Shown: piece after piece, positions 8,411 to 20,995 of the stretch
Numbering within the stretch: position 1 is the first letter of the stretch
Layout of the letters: every line of letters begins with the position of its first letter
DNA from: Clostridiaceae bacterium 14S0207
Lineage (GTDB): Bacteria; Bacillota; Clostridia; Clostridiales; Clostridiaceae
Length of the DNA stretch: 64,000 bases
Direction of reading: 5' to 3'
NCBI GenBank assembly: GCA_003288255.1
Contig: CP026600.1
Location: 2,294,001 to 2,358,000, forward strand
Made by a program: the position numbers and the translations under genes
The notes under the pieces: generated by a model
What the model was told of the DNA's origin: nothing
The model's input: only the letters and a program-made list of their open reading frames with translations
Database searches by the model: none

Positions 8411-9079
8411 TACTGTACTTAAACTTATTTGCCCACCATTTAATCTTGAAACCTCAGCTAACATCTGCATAACCTTATGATTTTTTATAAGATTTCTCAC
8501 TTTTTCACTTTGTCCTATATTTTCATTACCATTTAATTGAATCTTATTTTCTCTAAAATCTAATTTAAATGTGTTCTCTTTTCTTTTTGTTTCTTTTTCT
8601 TTTTTTCTTATTTTATCATTTTTTTCTTCTGCTTCCATTATAAAATCTATTAATGTTTTCTTTGCTCTTTTAGCTGCCTCTTTTTCCTCTTTAGTTAATT
8701 CACATTCAAAACGCTGACCATTAACAACTACCCATCTTTTTTCTCCATCAATGCCAAGTTCCTCCCACTGACAATCAGGATTATTGGTAGTATAACTTAC
8801 AATGTTATTAAAAGTTGCTTTATCTACATACATGGTTGTGTTAGCAGCTGTTCCTTTATCTAAACTAAAACCTACACCATTAGGTTTTAAATAATCTCTT
8901 GCTCTATCTGAAATATTAACACTGTCTCTTCTAAGCTCTTTATATTTTAATTCTTCTTTTTCAATTGTATTCTTTTTTATCTTACTACCATCAATTGAAA
9001 ATTCTTCACTATTTTGTTTATTAATTGATTTTTTTGTATAGCCTAATAAACTTTTAATACTATTAATATTTATTCCCAC
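8408..9079 (-). CDS. Hypothetical charged protein with FlgM-like motif
   Basis: 223 residues, not recognised. GTG start 7 nt after GGGGTGG. The middle has DSVNISDRARDYL (about 52-64), reminiscent of the DxVxISxxA segment of FlgM-type anti-sigma factors and other flagella-linked proteins. It is followed by a globular part with tryptophans (CQWEELGIDGEKRWVVVNG, about 103-121) and a highly charged helical Lys/Glu stretch (about 130-170). No signal peptide or membrane segment. It is monocistronic, ending in a strong hairpin. The motif alone is too short to assign an anti-sigma role, and no flagellar gene is nearby. Confidence 0.6.
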   Translation of the reverse strand: MGININSIKSLLGYTKKSINKQNSEEFSIDGSKIKKNTIEKEELKYKELRRDSVNISDRARDYLKPNGVGFSLDKGTAANTTMYVDKATFNNIVSYTTNNPDCQWEELGIDGEKRWVVVNGQRFECELTKEEKEAAKRAKKTLIDFIMEAEEKNDKIRKKEKETKRKENTFKLDFRENKIQLNGNENIGQSEKVRNLIKNHKVMQMLAEVSRLNGGQISLSTV

Positions 9080-9282
9080 AAAACCACCCCTTTTCCGTAT
9101 TTTACTATAAATATTTCTATATTTTAATATTCGTTTTATTTTTCTTTCTCTTTACTTTTTAAATTCTTTATAATTACTTTCTATTAACTTAATATATTTA
9201 CCTATTTTACGCACCAACAAAATAAAACTTAATATAATAATTAGTGTACAGTTATTATATTATCACTAGGAGATGAAAATAA

Positions 9283-9876
9283 ATGAAAGAACTAAAGCCT
9301 AAACACTATGATTTTTGTACTATTAAAGGATTAACTCCAGAACAAATTAGCCAACACTATAAGCTATATGTTGGCTATATTAATACAATTAATAAGATAG
9401 ATAATCTTAGTAAAAACTATAAATGTTATCCTGGTTCCAATCCCACCTATAGTCCTATGAGATCTTTAAAATTAGGTGAAAGCTATTCTTTTGATGGAGT
9501 TAAACTTCATGAATTATATTTTGAAAATATAACTAATGGTAATTGTTATATTAGTAAAGATCTAAAAAATTTAATATGTTGTCAATGGTATTCATTTAAC
9601 AACTTTTTAGGCTATTTAAAGGAAGTATGCCTTGCTATGAGAGGATGGGCAATAGTAACTTATGACTATTTAACATGTTCTCTTCGAATAACAGGTTCAG
9701 ATTTGCATGATAAGGGTGGATTATGGTGTGCCTGCCCTATTTTAATTATAGATGTATATGAACATGCTTATTTTATGGACTTTGGTACTGATAAAGCTAA
9801 ATATGTAGATGTAATATTTAAAAATCTAAATTGGAAAGTAATTAGTTCAAGATTAGCTCAATGTTGCGATTGCTAA
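9283..9876 (+). CDS. Fe/Mn superoxide dismutase-like protein, Cys-rich
   Basis: 197 residues. All four metal ligands of the Fe/Mn SOD family can be placed: H25 in QISQHYKLYV, H76 in VKLHELYFENI, and D157/H161 in the signature DVYEHAYFMDFG. RGWAIVTYDYLTCSLRI (about 120-136) matches the core strand region, and YVDVIFKNLNWKVISSRL the last helices. The expected reaction is superoxide dismutation. It is unusual in its many cysteines: CC at 99-100, CAC at 149-151 and a terminal CCDC. Such a tail could mean cross-linking in a spore coat or extra metal binding; this is inference. AGGAG precedes the ATG; a hairpin terminator follows. Confidence 0.8.
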   Translation: MKELKPKHYDFCTIKGLTPEQISQHYKLYVGYINTINKIDNLSKNYKCYPGSNPTYSPMRSLKLGESYSFDGVKLHELYFENITNGNCYISKDLKNLICCQWYSFNNFLGYLKEVCLAMRGWAIVTYDYLTCSLRITGSDLHDKGGLWCACPILIIDVYEHAYFMDFGTDKAKYVDVIFKNLNWKVISSRLAQCCDC

Positions 9877-9891
9877 TATTTCATTCATTAT

Positions 9892-9914
9892 AAAGGTTGG
9901 TTTATCCAACCTTT
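9892..9914 (+). terminator. Terminator of the SOD-like gene
   Basis: AAAGGTTGG (9892-9900), loop TTTAT, then the complementary CCAACCTTT (9906-9914), followed by TATCTTTCT. Confidence 0.75.
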
Positions 9915-9995
9915 TATCTTTCTAATGATAAGTCCTAATTATTATGTTATAATTATTTATAATTATTTTATCTTAAAAACACAGGAGAATATTAT

Positions 9996-10508
9996 ATGAA
10001 AAAAATCACTTTATCTGAATTAATTCTATTAATAAATCAAACCGAAAAAGAAGCAAATTATAACTTTTATAACGTGTTAAATAACAGTATAGTAATTAAA
10101 GATAGAGAATTAGATGGAAAAGAAACCATTTTAAATGAGATAAAAGAATTTGATCAAGAGTATAAACTTTATGTAGAATCCATAAATAAATTAGAATGTT
10201 ACAAAAACAAATTATCTAAAGCTAATGCCACTTCTATAGCCTATGAAAATATGACTATTTTAGAAACCTTAAATAATATTAATAACTTAAAAAGACAATT
10301 GAATTTACTAGAAGAATTATGTAATAAAACTCCATCCTTAAAAAGATGTTTTGATGGAAATGGTTCTAATGCATATTATAAGGTAGAAAAATTAAACTTC
10401 GACTTAGACATATACAGTAATGAAAAACATACAATTCAATTACAAATTAATACTTTAGAATCATCTATTCAACAAGCTAATGCGAATACTTTTGTGCAAA
10501 TAGATTAG
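9996..10508 (+). CDS. Hypothetical coiled-coil protein, DIP1984-like
   Basis: 170 residues, almost wholly helical with heptad-like spacing, no signal peptide. The block KLSKANATSIAYENMTILETLNNI (about 65-88), two helices around an N-A/T turn and then an ETL motif, recalls DIP1984/septicolysin-type small proteins, whose biochemical role is not established. The resemblance is weak and may reflect general coiled-coil composition. AGGAG is 8 nt before the ATG. It follows the SOD-like gene by 120 nt after a terminator, so it is probably a separate transcript. Confidence 0.5.
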   Translation: MKKITLSELILLINQTEKEANYNFYNVLNNSIVIKDRELDGKETILNEIKEFDQEYKLYVESINKLECYKNKLSKANATSIAYENMTILETLNNINNLKRQLNLLEELCNKTPSLKRCFDGNGSNAYYKVEKLNFDLDIYSNEKHTIQLQINTLESSIQQANANTFVQID

Positions 10509-10711
10509 AATAATACCCAAATAAGTTCTTTGAGTTATATTTTAAAATCTATTTAAAGACAAAATATATAATTATAAATTAAAGTAAAATGTAAAATGTA
10601 TATTATAAAAATTTATTAATTACTTGTAAGCTTTAAATTGTATTATTAAAGTGTATCTATTAACAATTGAACATTTATATATAACTTTAAGTCTTATTTG
10701 CTTATTATAAA

Positions 10712-10735
10712 AAGGAGGTGATATATCACCTCCTT
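10712..10735 (-). terminator. Terminator downstream of dut
   Basis: A 24-nt perfect palindrome whose arm is AAGGAGGTGATA; on the minus strand it is followed by TTTTTATAATAAG. It lies 58 nt past the dut stop. The arm resembles a Shine-Dalgarno sequence by chance; no gene starts after it. Confidence 0.65.
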
Positions 10736-10792
10736 AATTAATTTTTATTTACTTTTTATTAAGTTATTCATTTTTAACTTAACATCCTATTT

Positions 10793-11221
10793 TTATACAC
10801 CTGTTGAACCAAATCCACCTTGTCCTCTTGTTGTTTCACTCAATTCACACACTTCTTCCACATCTAAAGTTAAAGTTGGTTTAATAACCATTTGAGCTAT
10901 TTTCATTCCTTCTTCTACCTTAAATTCTTCATTACCAAGGTTAATTAATATTATACATATTTCTCCCCTATACCCTTCATCTATAGTACCAGGAGTATTT
11001 AATACTGTTATACCATGTTTCAATGCTAATCCACTTCTTGGTCTTACTTGTGCCTCAGTATTTTTAGGTAATTGAATCTTAATCCCTGTATGTATTAACT
11101 TTCTTTCCAAAGGTTTAAGAATAACCTCTTCTATTGAAAATAAATCAAGACCAGCATCTCCTTCATGTGCTCTAAACGGAATAATAGCTCTATCACTGAT
11201 TTTTTCTATTAATAACTTCAT
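10793..11221 (-). CDS. dut: dUTP diphosphatase
   Basis: 142 residues, trimeric dUTPase. Hydrolyses dUTP to dUMP and PPi, keeping uracil out of DNA. The five family motifs are present, including [10 protein letters not shown] (18-27), [11 protein letters not shown] (about 61-71), [13 protein letters not shown] (about 75-87) and the C-terminal [10 protein letters not shown] that closes over the active site. GGAGG lies 8 nt before the ATG. Single gene. Confidence 0.96.
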   Translation of the reverse strand: MKLLIEKISDRAIIPFRAHEGDAGLDLFSIEEVILKPLERKLIHTGIKIQLPKNTEAQVRPRSGLALKHGITVLNTPGTIDEGYRGEICIILINLGNEEFKVEEGMKIAQMVIKPTLTLDVEEVCELSETTRGQGGFGSTGV

Positions 11222-11534
11222 AATTTTTCCTCCATCTATAACTTATTAAAATCTTTTATTTTAAGTAAATTTTATTAATATGCATACTTAATGTTAAGTC
11301 TCATTATATTCTATACATACTTAAATAAATCCTTAGATCACTATTTATTATGTTATATAATATAGCATCATTTCAGTCTATACTATATTAAAATAAAATA
11401 TAAATATATACAACTTATTAGTATTAAAATTTATATTTATTTTATAAACTTTATTATCAGTCTTTTTATAAAAAGAGACTACCTCATTTTAGAAATAAAC
11501 TTTCTATTTGAGATAGTCAATTATTTTATCTTAG
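11222..11534. other. AT-rich spacer dut-nupC
   Basis: Holds the dut ribosome-binding site, a TATAAT near 11310 on the minus strand without a clear -35, and the nupC terminator at 11477-11518. No ORF with a ribosome-binding site was seen. Confidence 0.5.
11477..11518 (-). terminator. Terminator of nupC
   Basis: Interrupted stem GACTA(c)CTCA...AGAAA with its complement ending TAGTC (11477-11518); on the minus strand followed by TCTCTTTTTAT. Confidence 0.65.
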
Positions 11535-12755
11535 TTAAAATAATATACCTGCTATTGTACCTGTTAGACATGTAGTTAGTAATCCACCTATCATAGCTTT
11601 TAATCCTAATTTGGCAATATCTTTACGTTTTTCTGGAGCAAGTCCACCTATACCACCTATTTGTATACCTATAGAACTTATATTCGCAAATCCACAAAGA
11701 GCATAAGTTAAGATAAGAATTGTTTTAGGATGTAATGCATGTGATTTTATAAGTGGAGCAAAATTTGCATATGCTACAAACTCATTTAAAACTACTTTTG
11801 TACCAAATAAATTTCCTGCTTGAATTATATCTTGTTGAGGAATTCCCATTACATAAGCAAGTGGGGCAAATATTCTTCCTAGAATCCATCCTAAATCTAA
11901 TGATGGCATCCCTATTCTAACTCCAATTACTCCTATAACAGAGTTAACTAAAGCTATTAATGCTATAAACGCTAAAAGCATTGCTCCTACGTTTAATGCA
12001 AGAGATAATCCTTCACTCGCTCCTGTTGCTGCTGCATCTACTATATTGGAACATTCTGACTTTATTTCTATCTTAACTGATCCATTTGTTTCTGGAACTT
12101 CATCTTGGGGACATATAATTTTTGATATAATAAGTCCTCCAGGCGCAGCCATAATACTTGCAGCAAGTAAGTTAGCTGCATCAACACCCATAGCTACATA
12201 TCCAGCCATTACTCCACCAGCAACAGTAGCCATACCTCCAACCATTATAGTTAAAAGTTCAGATTTTGTCATTCCTTTTATAAATGGTTTTATTAACAAA
12301 GGCGCTTCCGTTTGTCCTAAGAATATATTTCCTACTGCTGATAATGTTTCTGCACCACTAGTGCCTAGTAATTTAGCTATACCTTTTGCTAATATAGATA
12401 TTATAAACTGCATAATTCCTAAATAATATAAAATACTCATAAAAGCTGAAAAGAATACTATTGTAGGTAATATTTTAAAAGCAAATATCATCCCTAAACT
12501 ATCTGATGTAACTAAAGGACCAAATAAAAATTTCGAACCTTCATTAGTAAAAGCTAACAAACTATCAATAACTGAACCCACTGACTGAAAAACTATTCTT
12601 CCCAATGGAACTTTAAGTATTATTAAAGCAAACAGAACTTGAAGGCCTATACCAATCCCTACTAATTTCCAATTAATTTTTTTCTTATTATCCGATAATA
12701 AATATGCAATTCCTATTATCACAATAATACCAAGTAAACCTATAAATCTACTCAT
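11535..12755 (-). CDS. nupC: Concentrative nucleoside transporter, CNT/NupC family
   Basis: 406 residues, integral membrane protein with about ten hydrophobic segments. CNT permeases import nucleosides with H+ or Na+. Family signatures seen: GNIFLGQTEAPLLIKP (about 152-167), with the QTEAP hairpin, and the second repeat FGTKVVLNEFVAYANF (about 323-338), followed by a CGFANISSIGIQIGG segment. Full length for bacterial CNTs. Likely role: purine or pyrimidine salvage. Preceded by a long AT-rich region in which no purine riboswitch was seen. Confidence 0.92.
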   Translation of the reverse strand: MSRFIGLLGIIVIIGIAYLLSDNKKKINWKLVGIGIGLQVLFALIILKVPLGRIVFQSVGSVIDSLLAFTNEGSKFLFGPLVTSDSLGMIFAFKILPTIVFFSAFMSILYYLGIMQFIISILAKGIAKLLGTSGAETLSAVGNIFLGQTEAPLLIKPFIKGMTKSELLTIMVGGMATVAGGVMAGYVAMGVDAANLLAASIMAAPGGLIISKIICPQDEVPETNGSVKIEIKSECSNIVDAAATGASEGLSLALNVGAMLLAFIALIALVNSVIGVIGVRIGMPSLDLGWILGRIFAPLAYVMGIPQQDIIQAGNLFGTKVVLNEFVAYANFAPLIKSHALHPKTILILTYALCGFANISSIGIQIGGIGGLAPEKRKDIAKLGLKAMIGGLLTTCLTGTIAGILF

Positions 12756-13098
12756 TTGTTTTCTCCCTTTATTTTCTTAAGTATTTTAATTTATTATTAA
12801 AATATTAATATAAATTTTATTATTTATTAAAATTTTATCATATATTGTATCACATTTAAATAACTTTTTTTATTTTTTTTAATAATAATAAATATTTAAG
12901 TATATATAGTATAACAGTTTAATGTTTTATAGTAATTTTATGTCTTAATATCTAAAATTTTTAAATTAAAATTCTTTTTCGACTATAATAGACATTTCTT
13001 CTTATATTCTTAGTATAACCTATTATTATATAATTCTAATATAAAATTTTATATATTTTACTATTAACCTCCTTCCTTTCTTATATATTTTATCCCGA
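12756..13098. other. 343-nt AT-rich region upstream of nupC
   Basis: Almost only A and T with short polypurine/polypyrimidine runs. It must contain the nupC promoter, but I cannot pick one candidate, and I see no riboswitch, RNA gene or small ORF with a good ribosome-binding site. Confidence 0.4.
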
Positions 13099-13395
13099 TT
13101 ATCTTTTCTTATTTATTCTTTTAGGATTCGATGGGAACCATCCCTTTTTAACTCTATCTTCCTGTTCAATTATCTCAAGTATACTCCATAAACAAGAAAA
13201 TCCTGTTACTCCTAAAACAGAACTGAGTATACTACTTTGGGTAAATAAAGCTGAACCTATAAAAACAATTCCTAACATAAGAAAAATTGGCCAAATCTTT
13301 TTTCCAAAGTAATATTCACCCTTTATAACTACTGGATGAAACATACCTATAATTATAAATGTTATAAAGCCAATAAAAATTCCTTGAAAATTCAT
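13099..13395 (-). CDS. DUF4491 membrane protein
   Basis: 98 residues using the ATG at 13395; the frame is open to a GTG at 13408-13410, but AGGAG lies just before the ATG. Three hydrophobic segments. Recognised by the DUF4491 pattern: MNFQGIFIGF start, IGMFHPVVIKGEYYFGKKIWP near 20-40, LGVTGFSCLWSI near 65-76, and the end RVKKGWFPSNPKR. Function unknown. Single gene, with the guaA terminator behind it and nupC ahead. Confidence 0.8.
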   Translation of the reverse strand: MNFQGIFIGFITFIIIGMFHPVVIKGEYYFGKKIWPIFLMLGIVFIGSALFTQSSILSSVLGVTGFSCLWSILEIIEQEDRVKKGWFPSNPKRINKKR

Positions 13396-13525
13396 ATTTT
13401 CTCCTTTCACTATATCTTGTTACAAAATCTAGTTATTGTACTAAATTATTTATGACAATTATATAGTATTCTATAAAAAATAAAATAATCATCTTTATTA
13501 TAAATATCTTTTAGTCTATTTCTTA

Positions 13526-13567
13526 AAAAACAAAAAGTAGCCTAAATTTAGACTACTTTTTGTTTTT
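13526..13567. terminator. Terminator of guaA
   Basis: 15-bp stem AAAAACAAAAAGTAG (13526-13540) with 13553-13567; T-rich on both strands. It lies 52 nt past the guaA stop. Confidence 0.8.
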
Positions 13568-13618
13568 GGTTTTATTTTAAATATATTGTTAATTTTTAAT
13601 TATACAACTAAATAATAT

Positions 13619-15154
13619 TTATTCCCACTCAATAGTAGCTGGTGGTTTTGAAGTTATGTCATAAACAATTCTGTTTACTCCTTTAACTTCATTTACTATT
13701 CTTCTTGATATTTTATCTAAAACATCATATGGAATTCTTGCCCAATCTGAAGTCATTCCATCTGAAGATGTTACTGCTCTTAATGCTATTGTATGGCAGT
13801 ATGTTCTTTCATCACCCATAACTCCAACTGATTGAATATTAGGTAGACAAGCAAAGTATTGCCAGATATCTCTTTCAAGCCCCGCATTTGCCACTTCTTC
13901 TCTTAATATAGCATCTGCTTCTCTAACTATTTCTAACTTATCTTCTGTAATTTCACCTAAAACCCTTATTGCAAGTCCTGGTCCTGGGAATGGCTGTCTC
14001 CAAACTAATTTCGTAGGAATTCCTAATTCCTCGCCAACAGCTCTAACTTCATCTTTAAATAGTTCTCTTAAAGGTTCTATTAATGTAAATTCAACATCTT
14101 CTGGAAGGCCACCAACATTGTGATGACTTTTTATAACAGCAGATGTTTGAGTTCCACTTTCAACTACATCTGGATAAATAGTTCCTTGTACTAAGAAATC
14201 CATTTTCCCTAATTTATCTGATTCTTCTTCAAATACTCTTATAAATTCTTCTCCAATTATCTTTCTCTTTCTTTCTGGATCAGAAACACCTTTTAACTTT
14301 CCTAAAAATCTCTCTTGTACATTAGCTCTAACTAGATTCATATCAAATTGTTCTCTAAATATATTCTCAACTTGATCTCCTTCATCTTTTCTAAGTAAAC
14401 CATGATCTACAAATACACAAGTTAATTGTTTTCCTATAGCTTTATGAACAAGTACTGCTGCTACAGATGAATCAACTCCACCTGATAATGCACAAAGTAC
14501 TTTTTTATCTCCAACTATTTCTTTTATTTCTTTAACCTTTTCTTCTATAAATGAAGACATTGACCATTCTCCAGCAACTTTACATACGTTGAATAGGAAG
14601 TTAGTTATCATTTGTCTTCCAAATAAAGTATGTTCAACTTCTGGATGGAATTGAACTCCATATAATTTTCTATCTTCATTCTCAAAAGCAGCTACCGGAC
14701 ATTGAGATGTTGTCCCTGTAATTTCAAATCCTTCTGGTACTGCTGATATATAGTCAGTATGACTCATCCAACATTGTTTGTCTTTTGTATCTTTGAAGAT
14801 TAAAGAATTTGTATTTAAATCAACATCAGTTTTTCCATACTCTCTAACTGTAGCTGTACTAACTTTACCACCTAAAGTATAAGACATTAATTGAGCCCCA
14901 TAACAAATACCTAATACAGGAATTCCTAACTCAAAAATTTCTTTATCCACTCTTGGTGCACCATCTTCATATACACTATTAGGTCCACCTGTAAAAATTA
15001 TTCCTTTTGGTTGTTTTGCCTTTACTTCTTCTACTGTAAATGTATATGGAACAATCTCACAATAAACATGATTTTCTCTAACTCTTCTGCCTATAAGTTG
15101 TTTATATTGTCCCCCAAAGTCTATTATCAAAATTAATTCTTTATTATTTGCCAC
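13619..15154 (-). CDS. guaA: GMP synthase (glutamine-hydrolysing)
   Basis: 511 residues. Converts XMP to GMP with ATP and glutamine. N-terminal class I glutaminase with the nucleophile Cys in GICYGAQLM (about 82-90) and the His/Glu pair in FHPEVEHT (about 170-177). ATP-pyrophosphatase P-loop [13 protein letters not shown] near 224. The C-terminal dimerisation domain ends [10 protein letters not shown]. It lies 26 nt after guaB in the same operon and is therefore also controlled by the guanine riboswitch at 16778-16848. Confidence 0.98.
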   Translation of the reverse strand: MANNKELILIIDFGGQYKQLIGRRVRENHVYCEIVPYTFTVEEVKAKQPKGIIFTGGPNSVYEDGAPRVDKEIFELGIPVLGICYGAQLMSYTLGGKVSTATVREYGKTDVDLNTNSLIFKDTKDKQCWMSHTDYISAVPEGFEITGTTSQCPVAAFENEDRKLYGVQFHPEVEHTLFGRQMITNFLFNVCKVAGEWSMSSFIEEKVKEIKEIVGDKKVLCALSGGVDSSVAAVLVHKAIGKQLTCVFVDHGLLRKDEGDQVENIFREQFDMNLVRANVQERFLGKLKGVSDPERKRKIIGEEFIRVFEEESDKLGKMDFLVQGTIYPDVVESGTQTSAVIKSHHNVGGLPEDVEFTLIEPLRELFKDEVRAVGEELGIPTKLVWRQPFPGPGLAIRVLGEITEDKLEIVREADAILREEVANAGLERDIWQYFACLPNIQSVGVMGDERTYCHTIALRAVTSSDGMTSDWARIPYDVLDKISRRIVNEVKGVNRIVYDITSKPPATIEWE

Positions 15155-15180
15155 TTAGTTTTCCTCCATTTCAACATTAA

Positions 15181-16650
<1,470 letters not shown>

Positions 16651-16742
16651 TTATATTATTGCCATTTTTCTTTTTTTAACTACAAAAAAAGTACAACTAT
16701 TAAGGCTATAACATATCACATTTCATATGCAACACACTACAA

Positions 16743-16782
16743 AAAGAGCCAATAGCTATACACAGTACACTAAATGCTCTTT
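16743..16782 (-). terminator. Riboswitch-controlled terminator of guaBA
   Basis: Minus strand AAAGAGC (16776-16782) pairs with GCTCTTT (16743-16749), then TTGTAG. The upstream arm overlaps the 3' strand of aptamer helix P1, so stem and terminator compete. Confidence 0.75.
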
Positions 16783-16848
16783 CCATAGTTAGAAATTTTC
16801 GGTTTCTTGTAGAGACTCCCCACCATATCAAAGGATTATATGAAAAGA
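16778..16848 (-). ncRNA. Guanine riboswitch (purine aptamer)
   Basis: Read on the minus strand: P1 TCTTTTCATA (16839-16848) with TATGGAAAGA (16778-16787), then ATAATCC...GATATGG, GGGAGTCTCTAC and AACTATGG, the conserved purine-aptamer core. The specificity base in AACTATG is C, as in guanine-binding rather than adenine-binding aptamers. It fits guaBA downstream. Confidence 0.93.
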
Positions 16849-16883
16849 TTTATGCAATTTTTCTAAAATAATTATTAATATTT

Positions 16884-16912
16884 ATTCTATTTAAAGTTTA
16901 TACATTTGTCAA
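16884..16912 (-). promoter_or_regulatory. Sigma-A promoter of guaBA
   Basis: Minus strand TTGACA (16907-16912), 17 nt, TAGAAT (16884-16889); the start falls about 30 nt before the aptamer. Confidence 0.85.
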
Positions 16913-16928
16913 TGGATTTTTTGCAAAA

Positions 16929-16957
16929 AAAAGAGTTTTGCTATGCAAAACTCTTTT
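16929..16957 (-). terminator. Terminator of groESL
   Basis: 13-bp perfect stem AAAAGAGTTTTGC with 16945-16957, loop TAT, followed on the minus strand by TTTTGCAA. Confidence 0.85.
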
Positions 16958-16965
16958 AAGGTATA

Positions 16966-18612
<1,647 letters not shown>

Positions 18613-18643
18613 CTATTTATTAAACTTTTTAGGATTAATTCTA

Positions 18644-18940
<297 letters not shown>

Positions 18941-18992
18941 TTAATAAAATCGTTTATATTTATAACTTAGTAATTTTTATTAATATTTTTTG

Positions 18993-19019
18993 TTAGCACT
19001 CATTCATTTAGAGTGCTAA
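18993..19019 (-). promoter_or_regulatory. CIRCE operator (HrcA site)
   Basis: TTAGCACTC (18993-19001), 9 nt, GAGTGCTAA (19011-19019): a perfect match to the CIRCE consensus, placed at the predicted transcription start of groESL. hrcA itself is not in the window. Confidence 0.97.
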
Positions 19020-19029
19020 TACAATTATT

Positions 19030-19058
19030 ATAGTAATTAATACTAATATTAATATCAA
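19030..19058 (-). promoter_or_regulatory. groESL promoter
   Basis: Minus strand TTGATA (19053-19058), 17 nt, TACTAT (19030-19035). A TATAAT at 19027-19032 is an alternative -10 with a poor 20-nt spacing. Confidence 0.6.
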
Positions 19059-19281
19059 CTATGATACTGTTTTAAAATAGACGGTTATCAATAATTTTTT
19101 ATCAATATTTAAATTTATAAGTATTAATCTTAATATTTCTTTATTTTACTATTATATACTATTTTTAAATGGAATATAAGATATTTTTGCCTTTTTATTC
19201 TATTTAAAATGATTATAATATAATAAAAAGGCAAAATTAACTCAACTTTATTAATAATCACAATTTTATGAGGTACTTACG

Positions 19282-19947
19282 ATGACTAATTCTAAATTAT
19301 CAATTAATAAAACGTTTACTACTAAAAATATTATTTTCTATTTATCTTTTATATATTGTCTTATAACTTTTAGCATAAATATTACATTACTTTTTAAAAA
19401 TATATATTATTTTGATATTAAATTTTTAAATCTTGAAAATTTATCTTCTTTATCTTATGAACAACTAAAACACAATTATAACTATCTAATAAATTTTTTA
19501 TATAGTACTACATATAATTTTAAAATGCCTTATTTTATATCTTCAAAAGAAGGAACCACTCATTTTTTTGAAGTAAGAAATGTTATACAAAACATGAATT
19601 TAGGTATGTTTATTTTTCTTCCAATTACAATTTATAATTTTGCAAAAAAGTACAAACAAAAGGAATTCAAATTCATACGCAATTTTTCCGTTATTTCATT
19701 GATCATTCCCTTTGTTCTAACTATACCCATTTTAATTAATTTTAACTTTACCTTTAAAATTTTTCATAAAATCCTATTTAACAATAACTACTGGCTTTTT
19801 GATCCTATAAAAGATCCCGTAATAAATGTTCTTCCTGAAACTTTTTTCTTTCATGAAGGAATTTTTATATTATCAATTTTTTTATTATATTCTTTATTAT
19901 TTTTTATGATTTACTCTATGAATTTAAAAAAAAATGAAAAAAAATGA
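19282..19947 (+). CDS. DUF1461 (TIGR01906-type) integral membrane protein
   Basis: 221 residues with about five hydrophobic segments. Recognised by the family pattern: an extracytoplasmic HFFEVRNV segment near 94-101, then FHKILFNNNYWLFDP (about 159-173) and DPVINVLPETFFFHEG (about 176-191). The function of the family is unknown. GAGGT precedes the ATG. It converges on ogg with only 19 nt between stops and no obvious terminator there. Confidence 0.8.
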   Translation: MTNSKLSINKTFTTKNIIFYLSFIYCLITFSINITLLFKNIYYFDIKFLNLENLSSLSYEQLKHNYNYLINFLYSTTYNFKMPYFISSKEGTTHFFEVRNVIQNMNLGMFIFLPITIYNFAKKYKQKEFKFIRNFSVISLIIPFVLTIPILINFNFTFKIFHKILFNNNYWLFDPIKDPVINVLPETFFFHEGIFILSIFLLYSLLFFMIYSMNLKKNEKK

Positions 19948-19966
19948 AAGTAAAATTTCTTATTTA

Positions 19967-20851
19967 TTAAATATTAATTTTATTTTCTCTTGCATAATAA
20001 AATAAATATTGTTGTGCAAATCCAGAAAGTTCTCCAAACTTTTCTCTTGCAAATATTCGAATTTTAGGCAAAGATACTTCTGGGGCTAGGTAAAAGTATT
20101 GCATAGCCCTTTTTACCCATACATCAACTGGAAATGCAGAATATTTCTGCATAGAAAAAAGTATAATACAATCAGAAACTTTGGGACCTACACCGTTAAA
20201 CTTTTGCATTTTTTTATGACATTCATCATCATTCATTTCTTTAATTTCTTCTAAATTCATTTCACCAGTATATATTTTATTTATAGTATCTTTTAAATAC
20301 TTAGCTCTAAATCCTGTACTACAACCCTCTAATTCTTCTGTAGTAGCAATACTTAAGCTTTCAAGACTAGGAAACGTATAATAGGTTTTCTCTTTATATT
20401 CTAATTTTTCACCCCATTTCTCACTTATATTGCTTATTGCTTTTTTTATCATAGGTATTCTATTATTGGCAGATATTATAAAGGATAGTGTTATTTCAAA
20501 AGGTTCTTGTTTTAAAATTCTTATTCCTTCTCCAAATTTAATTCCTTCTTTTAAAATAGGATCTTCTCTTAATATATCTTTTATCTTTCCGTAATCATTT
20601 TTTAAATCAAAATATTCTTCCCAAATATCATAAAATTCTTTTAAATTTGTATTATAAATAAGCATATTATTATCTTTTTTATCCACTTCTATAACTTTTT
20701 CAAAGGCAACTCCAATATAACTTCCACTTTCAGTTTTGTTCCACCTAAAACATTGACCACACTCAAAAACATTATGTAGATCAAAATTTTTTATTTCTTT
20801 AACTATTACTCCATTTTCTATTACTTCTACTGATTCATAATCTCTATACAT
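19967..20851 (-). CDS. ogg: 8-oxoguanine DNA glycosylase/AP lyase (OGG1-like)
   Basis: 294 residues. Base-excision repair enzyme removing 8-oxoG paired with C. Seen: the N-terminal OGG domain with FECGQCFRW near 29-37, ILKQEPFEITLSFIISANNRI before the HhH-GPD domain, the helix-hairpin-helix with catalytic Lys in FNGVGPKVSDCI (about 224-235), and the catalytic Asp in FPVDVWVKRA (about 245-254). OGG1-type rather than MutM-type enzymes are known in clostridia. Single gene with AGGAGAG before the ATG. Confidence 0.93.
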   Translation of the reverse strand: MYRDYESVEVIENGVIVKEIKNFDLHNVFECGQCFRWNKTESGSYIGVAFEKVIEVDKKDNNMLIYNTNLKEFYDIWEEYFDLKNDYGKIKDILREDPILKEGIKFGEGIRILKQEPFEITLSFIISANNRIPMIKKAISNISEKWGEKLEYKEKTYYTFPSLESLSIATTEELEGCSTGFRAKYLKDTINKIYTGEMNLEEIKEMNDDECHKKMQKFNGVGPKVSDCIILFSMQKYSAFPVDVWVKRAMQYFYLAPEVSLPKIRIFAREKFGELSGFAQQYLFYYARENKINI

Positions 20852-20936
20852 TTATCCTCTCTCCTAATATAACTATTTTTCACCTTGTATTTACTTATAT
20901 TTTATCCCTTTACACAAAAAAATTCTCTATTTAAAC

Positions 20937-20976
20937 AAAAATAGTTATCCTTAAATTTTTAAGGATAACTATTTTT
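20937..20976 (-). terminator. Terminator of nfnAB
   Basis: 19-bp stem AAAAATAGTTATCCTTAAA (20937-20955) with 20958-20976; A/T runs on both sides. It lies 20 nt past the nfnB stop. Confidence 0.85.
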
Positions 20977-20995
20977 ATAAATATAATAGTCAAAT

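Noticed and set aside
10712-10735. Ribosome-binding site of an unseen gene
   Set aside because: The AGGAGGTGAT is one arm of a perfect palindrome followed by TTTTT, and no start codon with an open frame follows.
12756-13098. Purine riboswitch or small ORF upstream of nupC
   Set aside because: No purine aptamer core on the minus strand and no open frame with a ribosome-binding site.
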